Below, piece after piece: positions 1-8,403 of a stretch of DNA of 64,000 nt; position 1 is the stretch's first letter, and each line of letters starts with the position of its first letter. Below the pieces are notes generated by a model. That model had not been told where the DNA came from. It saw only the letters and a program-made list of their open reading frames with translations, and made no database searches. Source of the DNA: Lachnospiraceae bacterium (GTDB lineage Bacteria > Bacillota > Clostridia > Lachnospirales > Lachnospiraceae); NCBI GenBank assembly GCA_015057665.1, contig SVDY01000002.1, forward strand, positions 1 to 64,000, written 5' to 3'. Made by a program: the position numbers and the translations under genes.

Positions 1-461
1 CTTTCTGTTTGCAATATTTATTTCTGTTTCAAAAAGCTTAAAAAACAACTGACTGGAAATTAATTTTTCAATTGAGGGAGTAAATTGAGGGGGTAAATTG
101 AGGTCCCACATCTTGTTGTCTCAGCATTATTGAATTTCCTGATTTTATATACTATTTTTCTTTGCCGTCAGAAACCAGACAAAGAATGGGGCAGCCTGCG
201 CCACCCCATCATTTGCAACATCCACTATTTTATTATACTTACTTCTTTTCTTACTGGAAATCCATCTGTATTCTTTCATATTTGTTTCTAACCCCTCTGA
301 TTTACTATTATCCAAACTATAAAGTGCAATTAAACTGCCTTTTGACGATATTTTTATTATATTCGTTTTTCTTCTTTTACAACACTTCTTAGCTTATACG
401 CGTTGTTTACTTTTGGTATAAAGTCTTGTCAAAAAAGTAAATCGTGCCCAATTCCACTTTG
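1..461. other. AT-rich intergenic region, no gene seen
   Basis: No convincing gene lies here. The stretch is very AT-rich and its short open frames lack ribosome binding sites and protein-like composition. It holds a triple 13-bp repeat (70-108), a GC-rich hairpin at about 184-208 (ATGGGG pairing with CCCCAT) and a weak hairpin at about 407-442 (TTTACTTTT with AAAAGTAAA). The last could end the leftward operon that stops at 462. Confidence 0.5.
70..108. repeat. Three tandem copies of a 13-bp repeat
   Basis: Three head-to-tail 13-bp units begin AATTGAGG at 70, 83 and 96. The first two differ by one base (GGAGTA versus GGGGTA) and the third diverges after AATTGAGG. Function is unknown. It may be an operator cluster for a gene left of the window or simple slippage. 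Confidence 0.6.
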
Positions 462-1535
462 TCAGCCCCCAATTTTTTCTTTTATCCAAATTGCTTTCTC
501 ATACAAGGCCTGATGCTTTGCCTCAGCTTCTTCTATCCCTTTACATCTTTCAAAACTTTTGGCAAAACGATCTTCAATAAACACTACTCTATCTTCCATA
601 ACCAGCTTATCTGCATAAAAGAGTATTTCGTGTAGTTCTATTTCCGGTTTCACATTGATCAGGGTGCTATGATGCAATGCCACTAATTCTGCTATGTCTT
701 TATATCCTTCTTTTCTAAGATAATCTGCTGACTTTTTGTCATGATTCTTTTCTGTTCTTTTTATATCATGAAGTAACGCAGCTTTATAAACGATTTCTTT
801 TTCATATTCTGTGAATTGATCCATCTTTTCATCCATAATCTGAAGCGTCACTTCTGCCACTTTTTTCATATGTGAAACAACAGGTTTTGGTGTCCCGCAC
901 TTTTCATAAATTTGTTTTACCTCATCCATGTCAAGCAGTTTAAGGGAACGAAGTCCGTATTCCACAACTTCCAATCCGTCTCCTGTTTCCTTTAAAACTG
1001 TGACAGAGCCATACGGAACTGTATAATCCATAACCTGGTCATAGTCTCTTCCCGTCAATTTACAGAGAAATCCACGTATAACACCCGCATGTGAGATTAC
1101 AAGAAGATTCTCCTGTGTTTCACCGCAGATTTCATCTATACATTGGGCAAATCTTTCTCCTGCTTCTTTAAATGATTCTGCTCCCTCCACCGCAAATGTC
1201 CCGATTGCTTTTCCACGGGCTTCATAAAGTTTAGGATACTCTTTCTTTATCTGATCAAATGTGAGATTCTCCCATATTCCAGCCGGCATTTCATGGAGAT
1301 TCTCTTTTATGGTCAGCCTGTCACTATCAATCCCAAGACATTGTGCCGATTCCAGACATCTGCGCATTGGACTTACGTATACTTTCGTCCACGGGAAACT
1401 ATGTATGTATTCTTTTGATTTACAGATTTGTTCCTTTCCGTATTCGGATAAAGATACATCTGTGGCCCCAAGACATCTGGATGGTTCATCCGGCTGACCG
1501 GGATTTCCATGCCTTACTAAATATATGTATCGCAT
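462..1535 (-). CDS. Histidine phosphatase / HD-domain fusion protein
   Basis: This 357-residue cytoplasmic protein joins two hydrolase domains. Residues 1-195 form a phosphoglycerate-mutase-like histidine phosphatase with the RHG motif at residues 8-10 and a second catalytic His in SHAG near 148. From about 215 to 350 it carries an HD phosphohydrolase domain with the LLHDIKR metal motif and a later LHHS motif. An AAGGA ribosome site precedes the ATG. It is the last gene of a leftward operon behind a MocA-like nucleotidyltransferase and a TylF-like protein, and XdhC diverges beyond. I recall similar fusions beside NTP transferases in molybdenum-hydroxylase clusters, so a role in cofactor or nucleotide housekeeping is likely. 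The substrate cannot be read from sequence. Confidence 0.85.
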   Translation of the reverse strand: MRYIYLVRHGNPGQPDEPSRCLGATDVSLSEYGKEQICKSKEYIHSFPWTKVYVSPMRRCLESAQCLGIDSDRLTIKENLHEMPAGIWENLTFDQIKKEYPKLYEARGKAIGTFAVEGAESFKEAGERFAQCIDEICGETQENLLVISHAGVIRGFLCKLTGRDYDQVMDYTVPYGSVTVLKETGDGLEVVEYGLRSLKLLDMDEVKQIYEKCGTPKPVVSHMKKVAEVTLQIMDEKMDQFTEYEKEIVYKAALLHDIKRTEKNHDKKSADYLRKEGYKDIAELVALHHSTLINVKPEIELHEILFYADKLVMEDRVVFIEDRFAKSFERCKGIEEAEAKHQALYEKAIWIKEKIGG

Positions 1536-1582
1536 TCTCTTATTCCTTCTACTTTTTCAAATTTTATGCTTGTAAGATAGAG

Positions 1583-2428
1583 CTAGGGTTTCTGAATCAC
1601 TGCAGTTCCATGCATATCCATAAGCGGAATGACAAAGATTCCCTCTTCTTCGGCAAACTTTCTTACCGCCTTCTTCACTCCCGGAAACTGCATGCTGTTA
1701 TAATCATGAATAAGAATCACACCGCCGGGATTTAACAGAGGATAGAACCGCTTCAGGCCTTGATAGACCGGTTCATAAAGATCCGGATCCAGACTTACCA
1801 AAGCAAGACGAGGCATATCTTCCGGAAATGTCTCCGGAAAACATCCTTTATAAAAATGTACCCTCTCCGGATAAGTCATCTTAGCCCTTACCAGTTCCAT
1901 ACTCGTATTGGAAAAGTCCCGATGTCCTATTCCCGGTGTCCCAAACTGTTCTTCGATCACAAGATCTTTCTCGTCAAAACCTTCAAAGGTGTCAAACAGA
2001 TATAATTCCTTCTCCTGGAATAATCTATTCATTACCGCTGCAAAATCCCCTCGAAAAACGCCAAGTTCCGCCATCTCACCTAAAACATTTCTCTCTTTTA
2101 GTTCCTTGGCAACAAGGCGAAGAGACGCAACTCGGACATCCTGATAGGCTCGAAAATCTGCAATATCCAAAACCTCTCCCATAAAACCGGCTTCTTTTAT
2201 CTGTTCTTTTATCACTGCTGCTGCCTCTTTATTTAAAACAGCAATCCATATCAGATCCGGATGTGTGAAAAGAGCCTGTTCAAGAGAAAGTACCTCTATA
2301 TCATCTAACTTCTGATTCTGTTTCTTCGGATTATTATCAATAAAACATTCTACTTTATAATTGGAAGGAAGCCATTTGACAGCCATCATGCCTGCCTGAC
2401 CTGCCCCGAAAATACATGCTTTCTTCAT
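1583..2428 (-). CDS. TylF-like methyltransferase with N-terminal Rossmann domain
   Basis: The protein has 281 residues. The first ~85 form a small nucleotide-binding fold starting with a glycine motif (IFGAGQAG), of the kind that precedes sugar-modifying domains. The rest resembles macrocin O-methyltransferase (TylF/MycF): the SAM-site-like VLGEMAELGVFRGDFA, then LYLFDTFEGFD, then the acidic VSLDPDLYEP and ILIHDYNS metal-site-like segments. TylF enzymes methylate sugar hydroxyls, but no sugar pathway lies nearby. It sits between a MocA-like nucleotidyltransferase and the phosphatase-HD gene, and a paralogue is at 8404. Repeated occurrence in a molybdenum-hydroxylase block suggests a cofactor-related or regulatory role, which is inference. 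Confidence 0.75.
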   Translation of the reverse strand: MKKACIFGAGQAGMMAVKWLPSNYKVECFIDNNPKKQNQKLDDIEVLSLEQALFTHPDLIWIAVLNKEAAAVIKEQIKEAGFMGEVLDIADFRAYQDVRVASLRLVAKELKERNVLGEMAELGVFRGDFAAVMNRLFQEKELYLFDTFEGFDEKDLVIEEQFGTPGIGHRDFSNTSMELVRAKMTYPERVHFYKGCFPETFPEDMPRLALVSLDPDLYEPVYQGLKRFYPLLNPGGVILIHDYNSMQFPGVKKAVRKFAEEEGIFVIPLMDMHGTAVIQKP

Positions 2429-2504
2429 CTGTTTCTCTCCCTGATGAGCGACATCTTTCTTAAAAACATTTTCTTCCTGATGAATCCCATCTCCTACAAA
2501 ATTC

Positions 2505-3095
2505 TTACTTTCCTTTTAAAAGATACTCATTCATCCGTCTATAATCTTCCGGAGTATCCGCATCCATAACAGAACCTGCATCCGTCACTTCCATTACAAC
2601 AGGATTGATTCCAAGGGAATCTAATGCCCCTTTTAATCCACCGCCTCCTGTATGCTTAAGAATTCGTGCTATCAAAGAATTCCCTATTAATATCGGATGC
2701 CCAATCTTTCCATTGCAAAACGGATATACCCAATCCTCTTCATGGGTCAGTAATTCATTCAGCGTTTTCATAGAAAAAGCAGACGCATCCACCGGACAGA
2801 ACAGAATTCTGTCGCACCGGTCTTTCCAGTATTCCAGCCCCATTTTTACAGAGTCGAACATCTGCGTCGTGGCGTAATCTTTATTATAAAGAAAAGTAAC
2901 AGAATAATCCTTTAATGTCTCTTTTATCTCTTCCGCTTTATAACCAACCACAATTGCAATCTCATCCACACCGGCTTCCAAAAAACAGCGGACAATCCTC
3001 TCAACCATCGGATATTCTCCCAATTTCATAATCTGTTTTGTCTGCTTCATACGGGTAGACATTCCTGCTGCAACAATCAATGCTCCTGTTTTCAT
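2505..3095 (-). CDS. MocA/MobA-like nucleotidyltransferase
   Basis: The protein has 196 residues and the GT-A NTP-transferase fold. It opens with the LIVAAGMSTRM nucleotide loop followed by the KQIMKLGEYPMVE segment, has FCPVDASAFS as metal-binding region, and ends with the DADTPEDYRRM motif typical of MocA/MobA proteins. These add CMP or GMP to molybdopterin. With XdhC divergent, the CMP or a related hydroxylase cofactor is the likely product. I place the start at the ATG at 3095 because the upstream GGCGGTG serves it as ribosome site; a GTG three codons earlier is the alternative. It is the first gene of a leftward operon whose promoter carries a Crp-type box. Confidence 0.85.
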   Translation of the reverse strand: MKTGALIVAAGMSTRMKQTKQIMKLGEYPMVERIVRCFLEAGVDEIAIVVGYKAEEIKETLKDYSVTFLYNKDYATTQMFDSVKMGLEYWKDRCDRILFCPVDASAFSMKTLNELLTHEEDWVYPFCNGKIGHPILIGNSLIARILKHTGGGGLKGALDSLGINPVVMEVTDAGSVMDADTPEDYRRMNEYLLKGK

Positions 3096-3131
3096 GAAAT
3101 CCACCGCCTTCTTCTTATTTCTATTATCTGT

Positions 3132-3174
3132 ATTGTATTCTTTTTTAACATTTTCGACTAGTAGTCCTTACCAC
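3132..3174 (-). promoter_or_regulatory. Predicted Crp/Fnr-type promoter of the leftward maturation operon
   Basis: The imperfect palindrome GTAGT-CCTT-ACCAC (3161-3174) matches the GTAGY-N4-RYTAC box seen elsewhere in the window with one mismatch. On the minus strand a TACAAT -10 element lies at 3132-3137. Its centre is 33 bp from the box centre, the class II activator geometry. It would drive the MocA-like gene starting at 3095. Confidence 0.55.
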
Positions 3175-3230
3175 ATATCCGAAAATCCTGCAATTTTTTT
3201 TGATTATTTTCCGATTTCAAATCCAATTAT

Positions 3231-3273
3231 GTAGCCTGCACAACTATACTCCGCGTTAAAATTTTGGCATACT
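3231..3273 (+). promoter_or_regulatory. Predicted Crp/Fnr-type promoter of the xdhC operon
   Basis: The box GTAGC-CTGC-ACAAC (3231-3244) has one mismatch to the window consensus. A -10-like CATACT (3268-3273) lies 33 bp downstream, centre to centre. It mirrors the leftward promoter: each box centre lies about 70 bp from its gene start. Confidence 0.5.
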
Positions 3274-3307
3274 TAATTTAGATACAGAACCAGAGAAGGA
3301 GGTTCCC

Positions 3308-4366
3308 ATGAAAACTTTATTTGAAAAATTACAAAACACATTGGAACAAGGCGGCGACGCTGTCTTGGTCACAGTTGTTGCAAGCTCCGGTTCTACCCCA
3401 AGAGGAGCCGGCGCAAGAATGCTTGTCACAAGAGAAGGCCGTGTCTACGGCACCATCGGTGGCGGCGCAGTAGAATATAAAAGCGAACAGATAGCCCAGG
3501 AAGTATTAGAAAAGAAAAGCTCTCTTACGGAGAACTTCCTTTTAAGAAAAAATGATGTTTTAGACTTAGGAATGGTATGTGGCGGCGATGTAACCGTATA
3601 CTTCCATTACATTCCTGAAGGAGATGCTGATACCATCGCCCTTTGCAAAGAAGTGGCAGACTGTTACAAATCCGGAGAACAGTGTTTCCTGATTACAGAT
3701 ATCACAGCAAATGGTTCCGGCAGTCTCTCCCTCTACGGAGTGAAACGTGGCATCTTCGGTCCGGAGATTCCTTCCTCTGTCATCGACAATCTGAAATTCA
3801 AACCTTCCCAGTTTGAAGCAGAGGGACGTCTTTACTATGCAGAGATTTTAATCCGCTCCGGCCGTGTCTATATCTTCGGAGGCGGACATGTTGCTCAGGC
3901 ATTGGTTCCTGCTCTTTCCGCAGTAAACTTCCGCTGTGTCATTTTGGAAGACAGAGAAGATTTCTGCCAACCTGAATTATTCCCAGGTGTAGAAGAAACC
4001 ATGTTGATTGACAACAATCACATCGAAGATTACATTACCGTAACACCGGAAGACTATATCTGTATTATGACACGAGGACACAAAGACGATATGATCTGTG
4101 AAGCTTACGCCATGAAGACTCCTGCGTGTTATATCGGCGTTATCGGCAGCCGTCGTAAAGTTGCTTCTGTTAACGCCAAACTGATGGACATGGGATTCAC
4201 GGAAGAAGACCTTGCCCGCATCACAACACCTATCGGTCTTGACATCATGGCTGAAACACCTGCAGAAATCGCTGTCAGCATTACTGCGCAGATGATTCAC
4301 GAACGTGCCAAACGCACCAGAGCTGCAGGCAACTACAAAAAAGACTATACATTACTGCACAGCTAG
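3308..4366 (+). CDS. xdhC: XdhC/CoxI-family molybdenum hydroxylase maturation factor
   Basis: This 352-residue protein has the two-domain XdhC layout. The N-terminal XdhC/CoxI domain (residues ~15-85) contains VASSGSTPRGAGARMLV and GTIGGGAVEY. A C-terminal Rossmann domain (from ~190) contains the nucleotide-binding loop FGGGHVAQALVPAL and the family segments VIGSRRKV and GLDIMAETPAEIAVSI. XdhC proteins bind molybdenum cofactor, support its terminal sulfuration and insert it into xanthine dehydrogenase-type enzymes. The start has a strong AGAAGGAGG site. It is first in a rightward operon with a methyltransferase and a P-loop NTPase. The two hydroxylase operons at 15.6-20.9 and 25.4-29.4 kb are the obvious clients. 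Confidence 0.93.
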   Translation: MKTLFEKLQNTLEQGGDAVLVTVVASSGSTPRGAGARMLVTREGRVYGTIGGGAVEYKSEQIAQEVLEKKSSLTENFLLRKNDVLDLGMVCGGDVTVYFHYIPEGDADTIALCKEVADCYKSGEQCFLITDITANGSGSLSLYGVKRGIFGPEIPSSVIDNLKFKPSQFEAEGRLYYAEILIRSGRVYIFGGGHVAQALVPALSAVNFRCVILEDREDFCQPELFPGVEETMLIDNNHIEDYITVTPEDYICIMTRGHKDDMICEAYAMKTPACYIGVIGSRRKVASVNAKLMDMGFTEEDLARITTPIGLDIMAETPAEIAVSITAQMIHERAKRTRAAGNYKKDYTLLHS

Positions 4367-4446
4367 ATCCAGCTCATGGAAATATCTTTTTTGCAGATTC
4401 ATTTACTTTAATTCAACTGTCCCTTATTATGGAGGAATGTTCACCT

Positions 4447-5187
4447 ATGAAAATCGTATGGAATAAAAACTCAATCAACTGGTTTAAAGAAGCCTCTGCT
4501 TACACTGGCTACAACCGCAGACTTTCCAGTTTTCTGATGGAATACATTCCTCACAGAAATACCATCTGCGATATGGGATGCGGAGCAGCTCTCATCGACT
4601 TCGAATTTGCCAAACAGTTCAAGCAGGTAACCTGCGTCGACATTTCTCAGGAAGCAATCTCTTCTGTCGATGCATCTATAAAAGAACAAAACATTTCCAA
4701 TATACGCACGGTATGTATGGATGGTACAATGTTTAACGACAGTTCTGATACCGTCATCGCCCTTTTCCACGGCGGACCAAATATTTTCGACAACTACTAT
4801 CCGCTTGCTAAGGAACAGTTGATTATCGTTACTCATCTTGGCAAATGCGGTACCTTCAGTCCTGAAAAACACAGAAAAGCCCATAACTTCGGTGTCCCTA
4901 AAACCAAAGAACATTTAGAAAAATTAGGCGTGAAATACACTTATCTGGAACAATCTTTAGAATACGGACAGCCTTTCCATACCTTTGACGATGCCATGGA
5001 ATTTATGAATGCCTACAGTGCACCTGGCATGACCGAAGAAGAAAAAATAGAAAACCTTAAGAACAGATTAATAGAAACAGGTGAACAGGAATACCCTTAC
5101 TACCTTCCAAACAAAAAGGAAATGGGTATCTTCATCATAAACAGAAAAGAAAACAAACAGATAGGAGGAACAACATGCACGTATTAA
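4447..5187 (+). CDS. Class I SAM-dependent methyltransferase
   Basis: The protein has 246 residues and a Rossmann methyltransferase core. The SAM loop CDMGCGAALIDFE lies near residues 43-55, followed by the acidic VTCVDIS strand and the CMDGTMF segment. The first in-frame ATG at 4429 overlaps the GGAGG that best serves the ATG at 4447, so I use the latter. The 3' end overlaps the next gene by 13 bp, implying translational coupling. The position between xdhC and a small NTPase points to a hydroxylase maturation role. The methylated substrate is unknown. Confidence 0.8.
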   Translation: MKIVWNKNSINWFKEASAYTGYNRRLSSFLMEYIPHRNTICDMGCGAALIDFEFAKQFKQVTCVDISQEAISSVDASIKEQNISNIRTVCMDGTMFNDSSDTVIALFHGGPNIFDNYYPLAKEQLIIVTHLGKCGTFSPEKHRKAHNFGVPKTKEHLEKLGVKYTYLEQSLEYGQPFHTFDDAMEFMNAYSAPGMTEEEKIENLKNRLIETGEQEYPYYLPNKKEMGIFIINRKENKQIGGTTCTY

Positions 5188-5693
5188 TCGTAGGTCCGCG
5201 TCAGGTAGGTAAATCTACCCTGATTCAAAAAGTATTAGATGCTGTAGACAGACCGGTATGCGGTTTTGCCACTAAAAGAGAAGATGCATTATATAACCCG
5301 GAACTTGGCTATCCTATCTATATCTATCCTGCTCACGGTCCACGCATTCAGACTTCTGACAACCTGTTAGGATACTGCCACGACCGCAAGCCGGACGTGA
5401 ATACAGAAGTCTTTGAACAATTTGCAAAAAACTTGCAGGAAACACCTGCTGCCGGCTCTGTTATCCTCATGGATGAGCTTGGATTCATGGAATCCCATGC
5501 CGAACAGTTTAAAGCCACTGTATTAAAACATTTGGATGGTAACGTTCCTGTTATCGCTGCAGTTAAAGAAAAGAGTACTCCTTTTCTTGACAAGGTGAAA
5601 AATCATCCGAATTGTAAATGCTTCTTCATCAATGAAGAGAACCGCGATGAACTTACCGATTTGGTTATCGATTATTTGAAGAAGCAATTTTAA
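5175..5693 (+). CDS. Small P-loop NTPase, nucleoside-triphosphatase-like
   Basis: This 172-residue soluble protein starts with a P-loop (GPRQVGKST, residues 7-15) and has a Walker B-like strand VILMDELGF near residue 98, the layout of THEP1-type nucleoside triphosphatases. It overlaps the upstream methyltransferase gene by 13 bp and ends the xdhC operon just before a bidirectional terminator. Small P-loop proteins recur beside molybdenum-hydroxylase accessory genes, so energy-dependent cofactor or metal delivery is plausible. The client is not shown by sequence. Confidence 0.75.
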   Translation: MHVLIVGPRQVGKSTLIQKVLDAVDRPVCGFATKREDALYNPELGYPIYIYPAHGPRIQTSDNLLGYCHDRKPDVNTEVFEQFAKNLQETPAAGSVILMDELGFMESHAEQFKATVLKHLDGNVPVIAAVKEKSTPFLDKVKNHPNCKCFFINEENRDELTDLVIDYLKKQF

Positions 5694-5767
5694 AAAAATA
5701 TTGTTTACTCATATATGACCCCTCCTCGTCATATAAATGATATATTCCGAGTTTTCGGAGAAAATAT

Positions 5768-5801
5768 AAAAAGATGGTCTGCCACCCAGACCATCTTTTT
5801 T
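5768..5801. terminator. Bidirectional terminator
   Basis: A 14-bp stem (AAAAAGATGGTCTG with its complement) and a short CCACC loop have A and T runs on both sides. It lies between the xdhC operon and the converging MATE gene and can serve both. Confidence 0.85.
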
Positions 5802-5822
5802 CATGCCCAATTGAACTGATTC

Positions 5823-7217
5823 TTACATTTCAATATTTTTTGTCTTTATGTTCATCTCGTTCAATTTCTTCATTTCCTTATATAACAGTGTGAATGATAC
5901 AAAGGCCATCGCCAAATCTGCAACCGGTCCGGCATAAAGTACTCCATTAAGTCCAAAAAACTTCGGCAAAATCATCAATAACGGAATCAGGAAAATCACC
6001 TGTCTCGTTAACGCAATAATAATACTCTTTGCCGGTTTTTTCTGTGCGGAAAAGAAACCAGCCACGGAACTTTGGAGACCATTTAACGCAATAAACATCA
6101 GATAGATACGGAAATATTTCTTTGCAAATTCAAAATACAACTCGCTTCTTTCTCCAAATAAGGAAACAATCTGAACAGGAAGGAACTGATAACAAAGAAA
6201 AATAAGAAAGCCAGCCACGAGAACAGTTCCGATTACAGATTTGCCTGTCTCAATCACCCTCTTATAATTCTTTCTGCCAAAATTATAACTGATAATTGGC
6301 TGCATACCATTGGTAAGTCCGGTCACAATTGCAGAAGCAAAAGTGTTTACTTTATTGGCCACGCCTGATACAGCCAAAGTGATTTCACTTCCATAGACAG
6401 ACATGGCACCGTAGATTTTTAATACATTATTTAAGAAAACAAAAGAGACAGCCTGCGTCATAAAATTAAAAGCGGGTCCTGCTCCCAACAGTGAAATTCC
6501 TCCCATAACAGCAGGGATTGGTCTAAAATCGACCAAACTTAATTTTAAAGTTTTATATTTTTTCAAATAGAAAAGTACCATATATGCACTAACCGCCTGG
6601 CTGATTACTGTCGCCCAGGCCGCTCCCTGAATCCCTAAGTGGAACACCAGCACAAATAATGCATCCAAAATAATATTTAAAATGGCACCAGTTGCAATAC
6701 TAGCTAACGCATACATCGGACTGCCATCTGCCCGAATCAAAAACGGTCCTGCTGCGCCAATCAGAGAGAACACAAAACCCACTGCTATAATTCTGGCATA
6801 GGACAGTGCATATGGCAAAAGGATATTCGTACATCCAAGTAAATTCAGCACCGGAACGGAAAAGAACAGCACAACGATACTCAAAATAGCACCACACAAA
6901 ATCATCAATGAAAATGCATTTCCTACGACTTTTTTCGCTTCCTCTTCTTTGCCTTGTCCAAGGGCCACATTCATATTGGCAGAAGCACCAACCCCGCACA
7001 TAAGAGAAAGTGCTGTAATTAAAGTGATCACCGGAAAGATAACATTCGTCGCAGCATTTCCGTTAATCCCAAGTTTTATTCCGATAAACAGCTGATCTAC
7101 AATATTATAGATTGAGGTTACCAAGCTGCTTGCCAAAGAAGGAATACAGTATTTCATTAGGAGAACCGGAAGACTTGCCGCTTCTAAATCCCGAACTCCA
7201 TCCTTCGTTTTATTCAT
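5823..7217 (-). CDS. MATE-family multidrug/Na+ efflux transporter
   Basis: This 464-residue integral membrane protein has about twelve hydrophobic helices in the two-bundle MATE arrangement. Family segments include IYNIVDQLFIG near residue 38, IRADGSPMYA near 163 and QPIISYNFG near 310. MATE proteins expel organic cations or drugs using a Na+ or H+ gradient. The ATG at 7217 follows AGGTGAT, and the upstream in-frame GTG is less well placed. The upstream region carries a Crp-like box and palindromes, so it may share control with the neighbouring regulator gene. Its paralogue at 60632 is in an unrelated context. The substrate is unknown. Confidence 0.9.
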   Translation of the reverse strand: MNKTKDGVRDLEAASLPVLLMKYCIPSLASSLVTSIYNIVDQLFIGIKLGINGNAATNVIFPVITLITALSLMCGVGASANMNVALGQGKEEEAKKVVGNAFSLMILCGAILSIVVLFFSVPVLNLLGCTNILLPYALSYARIIAVGFVFSLIGAAGPFLIRADGSPMYALASIATGAILNIILDALFVLVFHLGIQGAAWATVISQAVSAYMVLFYLKKYKTLKLSLVDFRPIPAVMGGISLLGAGPAFNFMTQAVSFVFLNNVLKIYGAMSVYGSEITLAVSGVANKVNTFASAIVTGLTNGMQPIISYNFGRKNYKRVIETGKSVIGTVLVAGFLIFLCYQFLPVQIVSLFGERSELYFEFAKKYFRIYLMFIALNGLQSSVAGFFSAQKKPAKSIIIALTRQVIFLIPLLMILPKFFGLNGVLYAGPVADLAMAFVSFTLLYKEMKKLNEMNIKTKNIEM

Positions 7218-7244
7218 TATTATCACCTGCCCGTTTTTTATTAT

Positions 7245-7305
7245 ATTGTATCAAGCACCGAAAAAATGTAACGTGGTGTATGTTACAGGTGTAATTTTTT
7301 ATTAC
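7245..7305 (-). promoter_or_regulatory. Palindrome-rich promoter region of the MATE gene
   Basis: The stretch contains TGTAAC-N9-GTTACA (7267-7287) and GTAAT-N5-ATTAC (7291-7305). An overlapping GTGGT-GTAT-GTTAC (7273-7286) fits the Crp-type box with one mismatch. Its centre is 32 bp from a minus-strand TACAAT (7245-7250). A Crp/Fnr gene lies immediately upstream. Confidence 0.45.
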
Positions 7306-7334
7306 ATAGGATTCTGAAAGGAATTTCCTAGCAA

Positions 7335-7368
7335 TGAAAAAGCCCGGAAAAACCAAATAGCTTCCGGG
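7335..7368 (-). terminator. Terminator of the first Crp/Fnr gene
   Basis: On the minus strand a CCCGGAA / TTCCGGG stem is followed by CTTTTTC. It lies just past the regulator stop at 7396. Confidence 0.75.
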
Positions 7369-7395
7369 ATTATCCTTTTTCAATCATCTATTCTG

Positions 7396-8106
7396 TTATC
7401 GAATCAATCGTTCCTGATGTCTCTTTAATTTCTCCACATCTCTGATACAGTAATATCCATTCACCTGTTCAATCAGCGACATATCTTTCAGTTCCTTAAT
7501 CGCCCTTACCGCTGTTACACGGTTAATTCCAAGCAGATTGGATAAAAGCTGCTGGCTGATTTTTTCTTTAATCAAAATCTTACCGTCATAGTCCACACCG
7601 TACTTCTCCGCAAACATAAGAAGAAGATCACAGATTTTCCAACCTGCATTATGGAAGTTCGCATGTCGGATCTGTTCCATCGAAGTATGGAATTTCATAT
7701 GTAAAGACTGCATAATGTCCTTGCAGATCTCCGGATCTGTGGAAATAGCCTGAAGCAATGTTTCTTTATCAATAAAAATAATTTCAGAAGGCAGCACGGT
7801 CTTTACATTAACCGGCACCACCGTATCAAATAAAACATATGACTCCATTAAAAGAGAGTTATTCTCATTAAAATTGTAAATTCTCTCTTCGCCGCTTATG
7901 GAATATTCATAGCAGATAGCTCGTCCTGTCTTAATAATAAAACAGTATTTCGGAATATCCCCCGCTTCCACCAGCATATAATCTTTTGGCACTTTTTTCT
8001 TTTGTCCATACTTTTCCAGACGGGAAATTCCTCGTGGTAGTCTTAACAATCTTGTGACAAATTCCGCCTTTGGCACCTGCACATTTCTCTTTTCCTGTTT
8101 TTCCAT
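7396..8106 (-). CDS. Crp/Fnr-family transcriptional regulator (first of two)
   Basis: This 236-residue regulator has an N-terminal cyclic-nucleotide-binding-like beta-roll (~35-125), a dimerisation helix (~135-165) and a C-terminal winged helix whose recognition region reads QLLSNLLGINRVTAVRAIKEL (~185-205). No Fnr-type N-terminal cysteine cluster is visible, so an oxygen-sensing Fe-S centre is unlikely. It resembles the second regulator at 21576 in length and layout. A consensus box sits 33 bp from its own TATAAT -10, which suggests autoregulation. The MATE gene and the second TylF-like gene flank it. The effector is unknown. Confidence 0.88.
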   Translation of the reverse strand: MEKQEKRNVQVPKAEFVTRLLRLPRGISRLEKYGQKKKVPKDYMLVEAGDIPKYCFIIKTGRAICYEYSISGEERIYNFNENNSLLMESYVLFDTVVPVNVKTVLPSEIIFIDKETLLQAISTDPEICKDIMQSLHMKFHTSMEQIRHANFHNAGWKICDLLLMFAEKYGVDYDGKILIKEKISQQLLSNLLGINRVTAVRAIKELKDMSLIEQVNGYYCIRDVEKLKRHQERLIR

Positions 8107-8200
8107 CCTATCACTCTTTTCTCTTTACAACACTTGATTTACCTATGTTATTGCCTGTTTCCTTCTATTGCCATTGAATCTATTTTGTCATCTTCTTTGA

Positions 8201-8292
8201 ATTATACATCGTTAATTCGTTGACACATAGTAGCATTTGTTACATGTGTAGTGTAGGCTATGTCACTTTTTTACTACTGTATCACATGCTAC
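8201..8292. promoter_or_regulatory. Three Crp-type boxes between crp-like gene 1 and tylF-like gene 2
   Basis: GTAGC-ATTT-GTTAC (8230-8243) has its centre exactly 33 bp from a minus-strand TATAAT (8201-8206) that would drive the regulator gene. A degenerate GTAGG-CTAT-GTCAC (8253-8266) and GTATC-ACAT-GCTAC (8279-8292) follow. I did not find a -10 at the expected distance for the rightward gene. Confidence 0.6.
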
Positions 8293-8403
8293 TTGCATAG
8301 TCTGGACTTCTAGCCCCCCTCTTTCTATTCATGTTATCATATTTATGATAAAATTTTAACCATTTTTCTATACATATTTTTATTATATATAAGGAGAACA
8401 CTT

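Noticed and set aside
162..392. 76-codon open frame at the left edge
   Set aside because: No ribosome site, Tyr/Phe/Leu-rich composition of AT-rich noncoding DNA, and it overlaps a hairpin.
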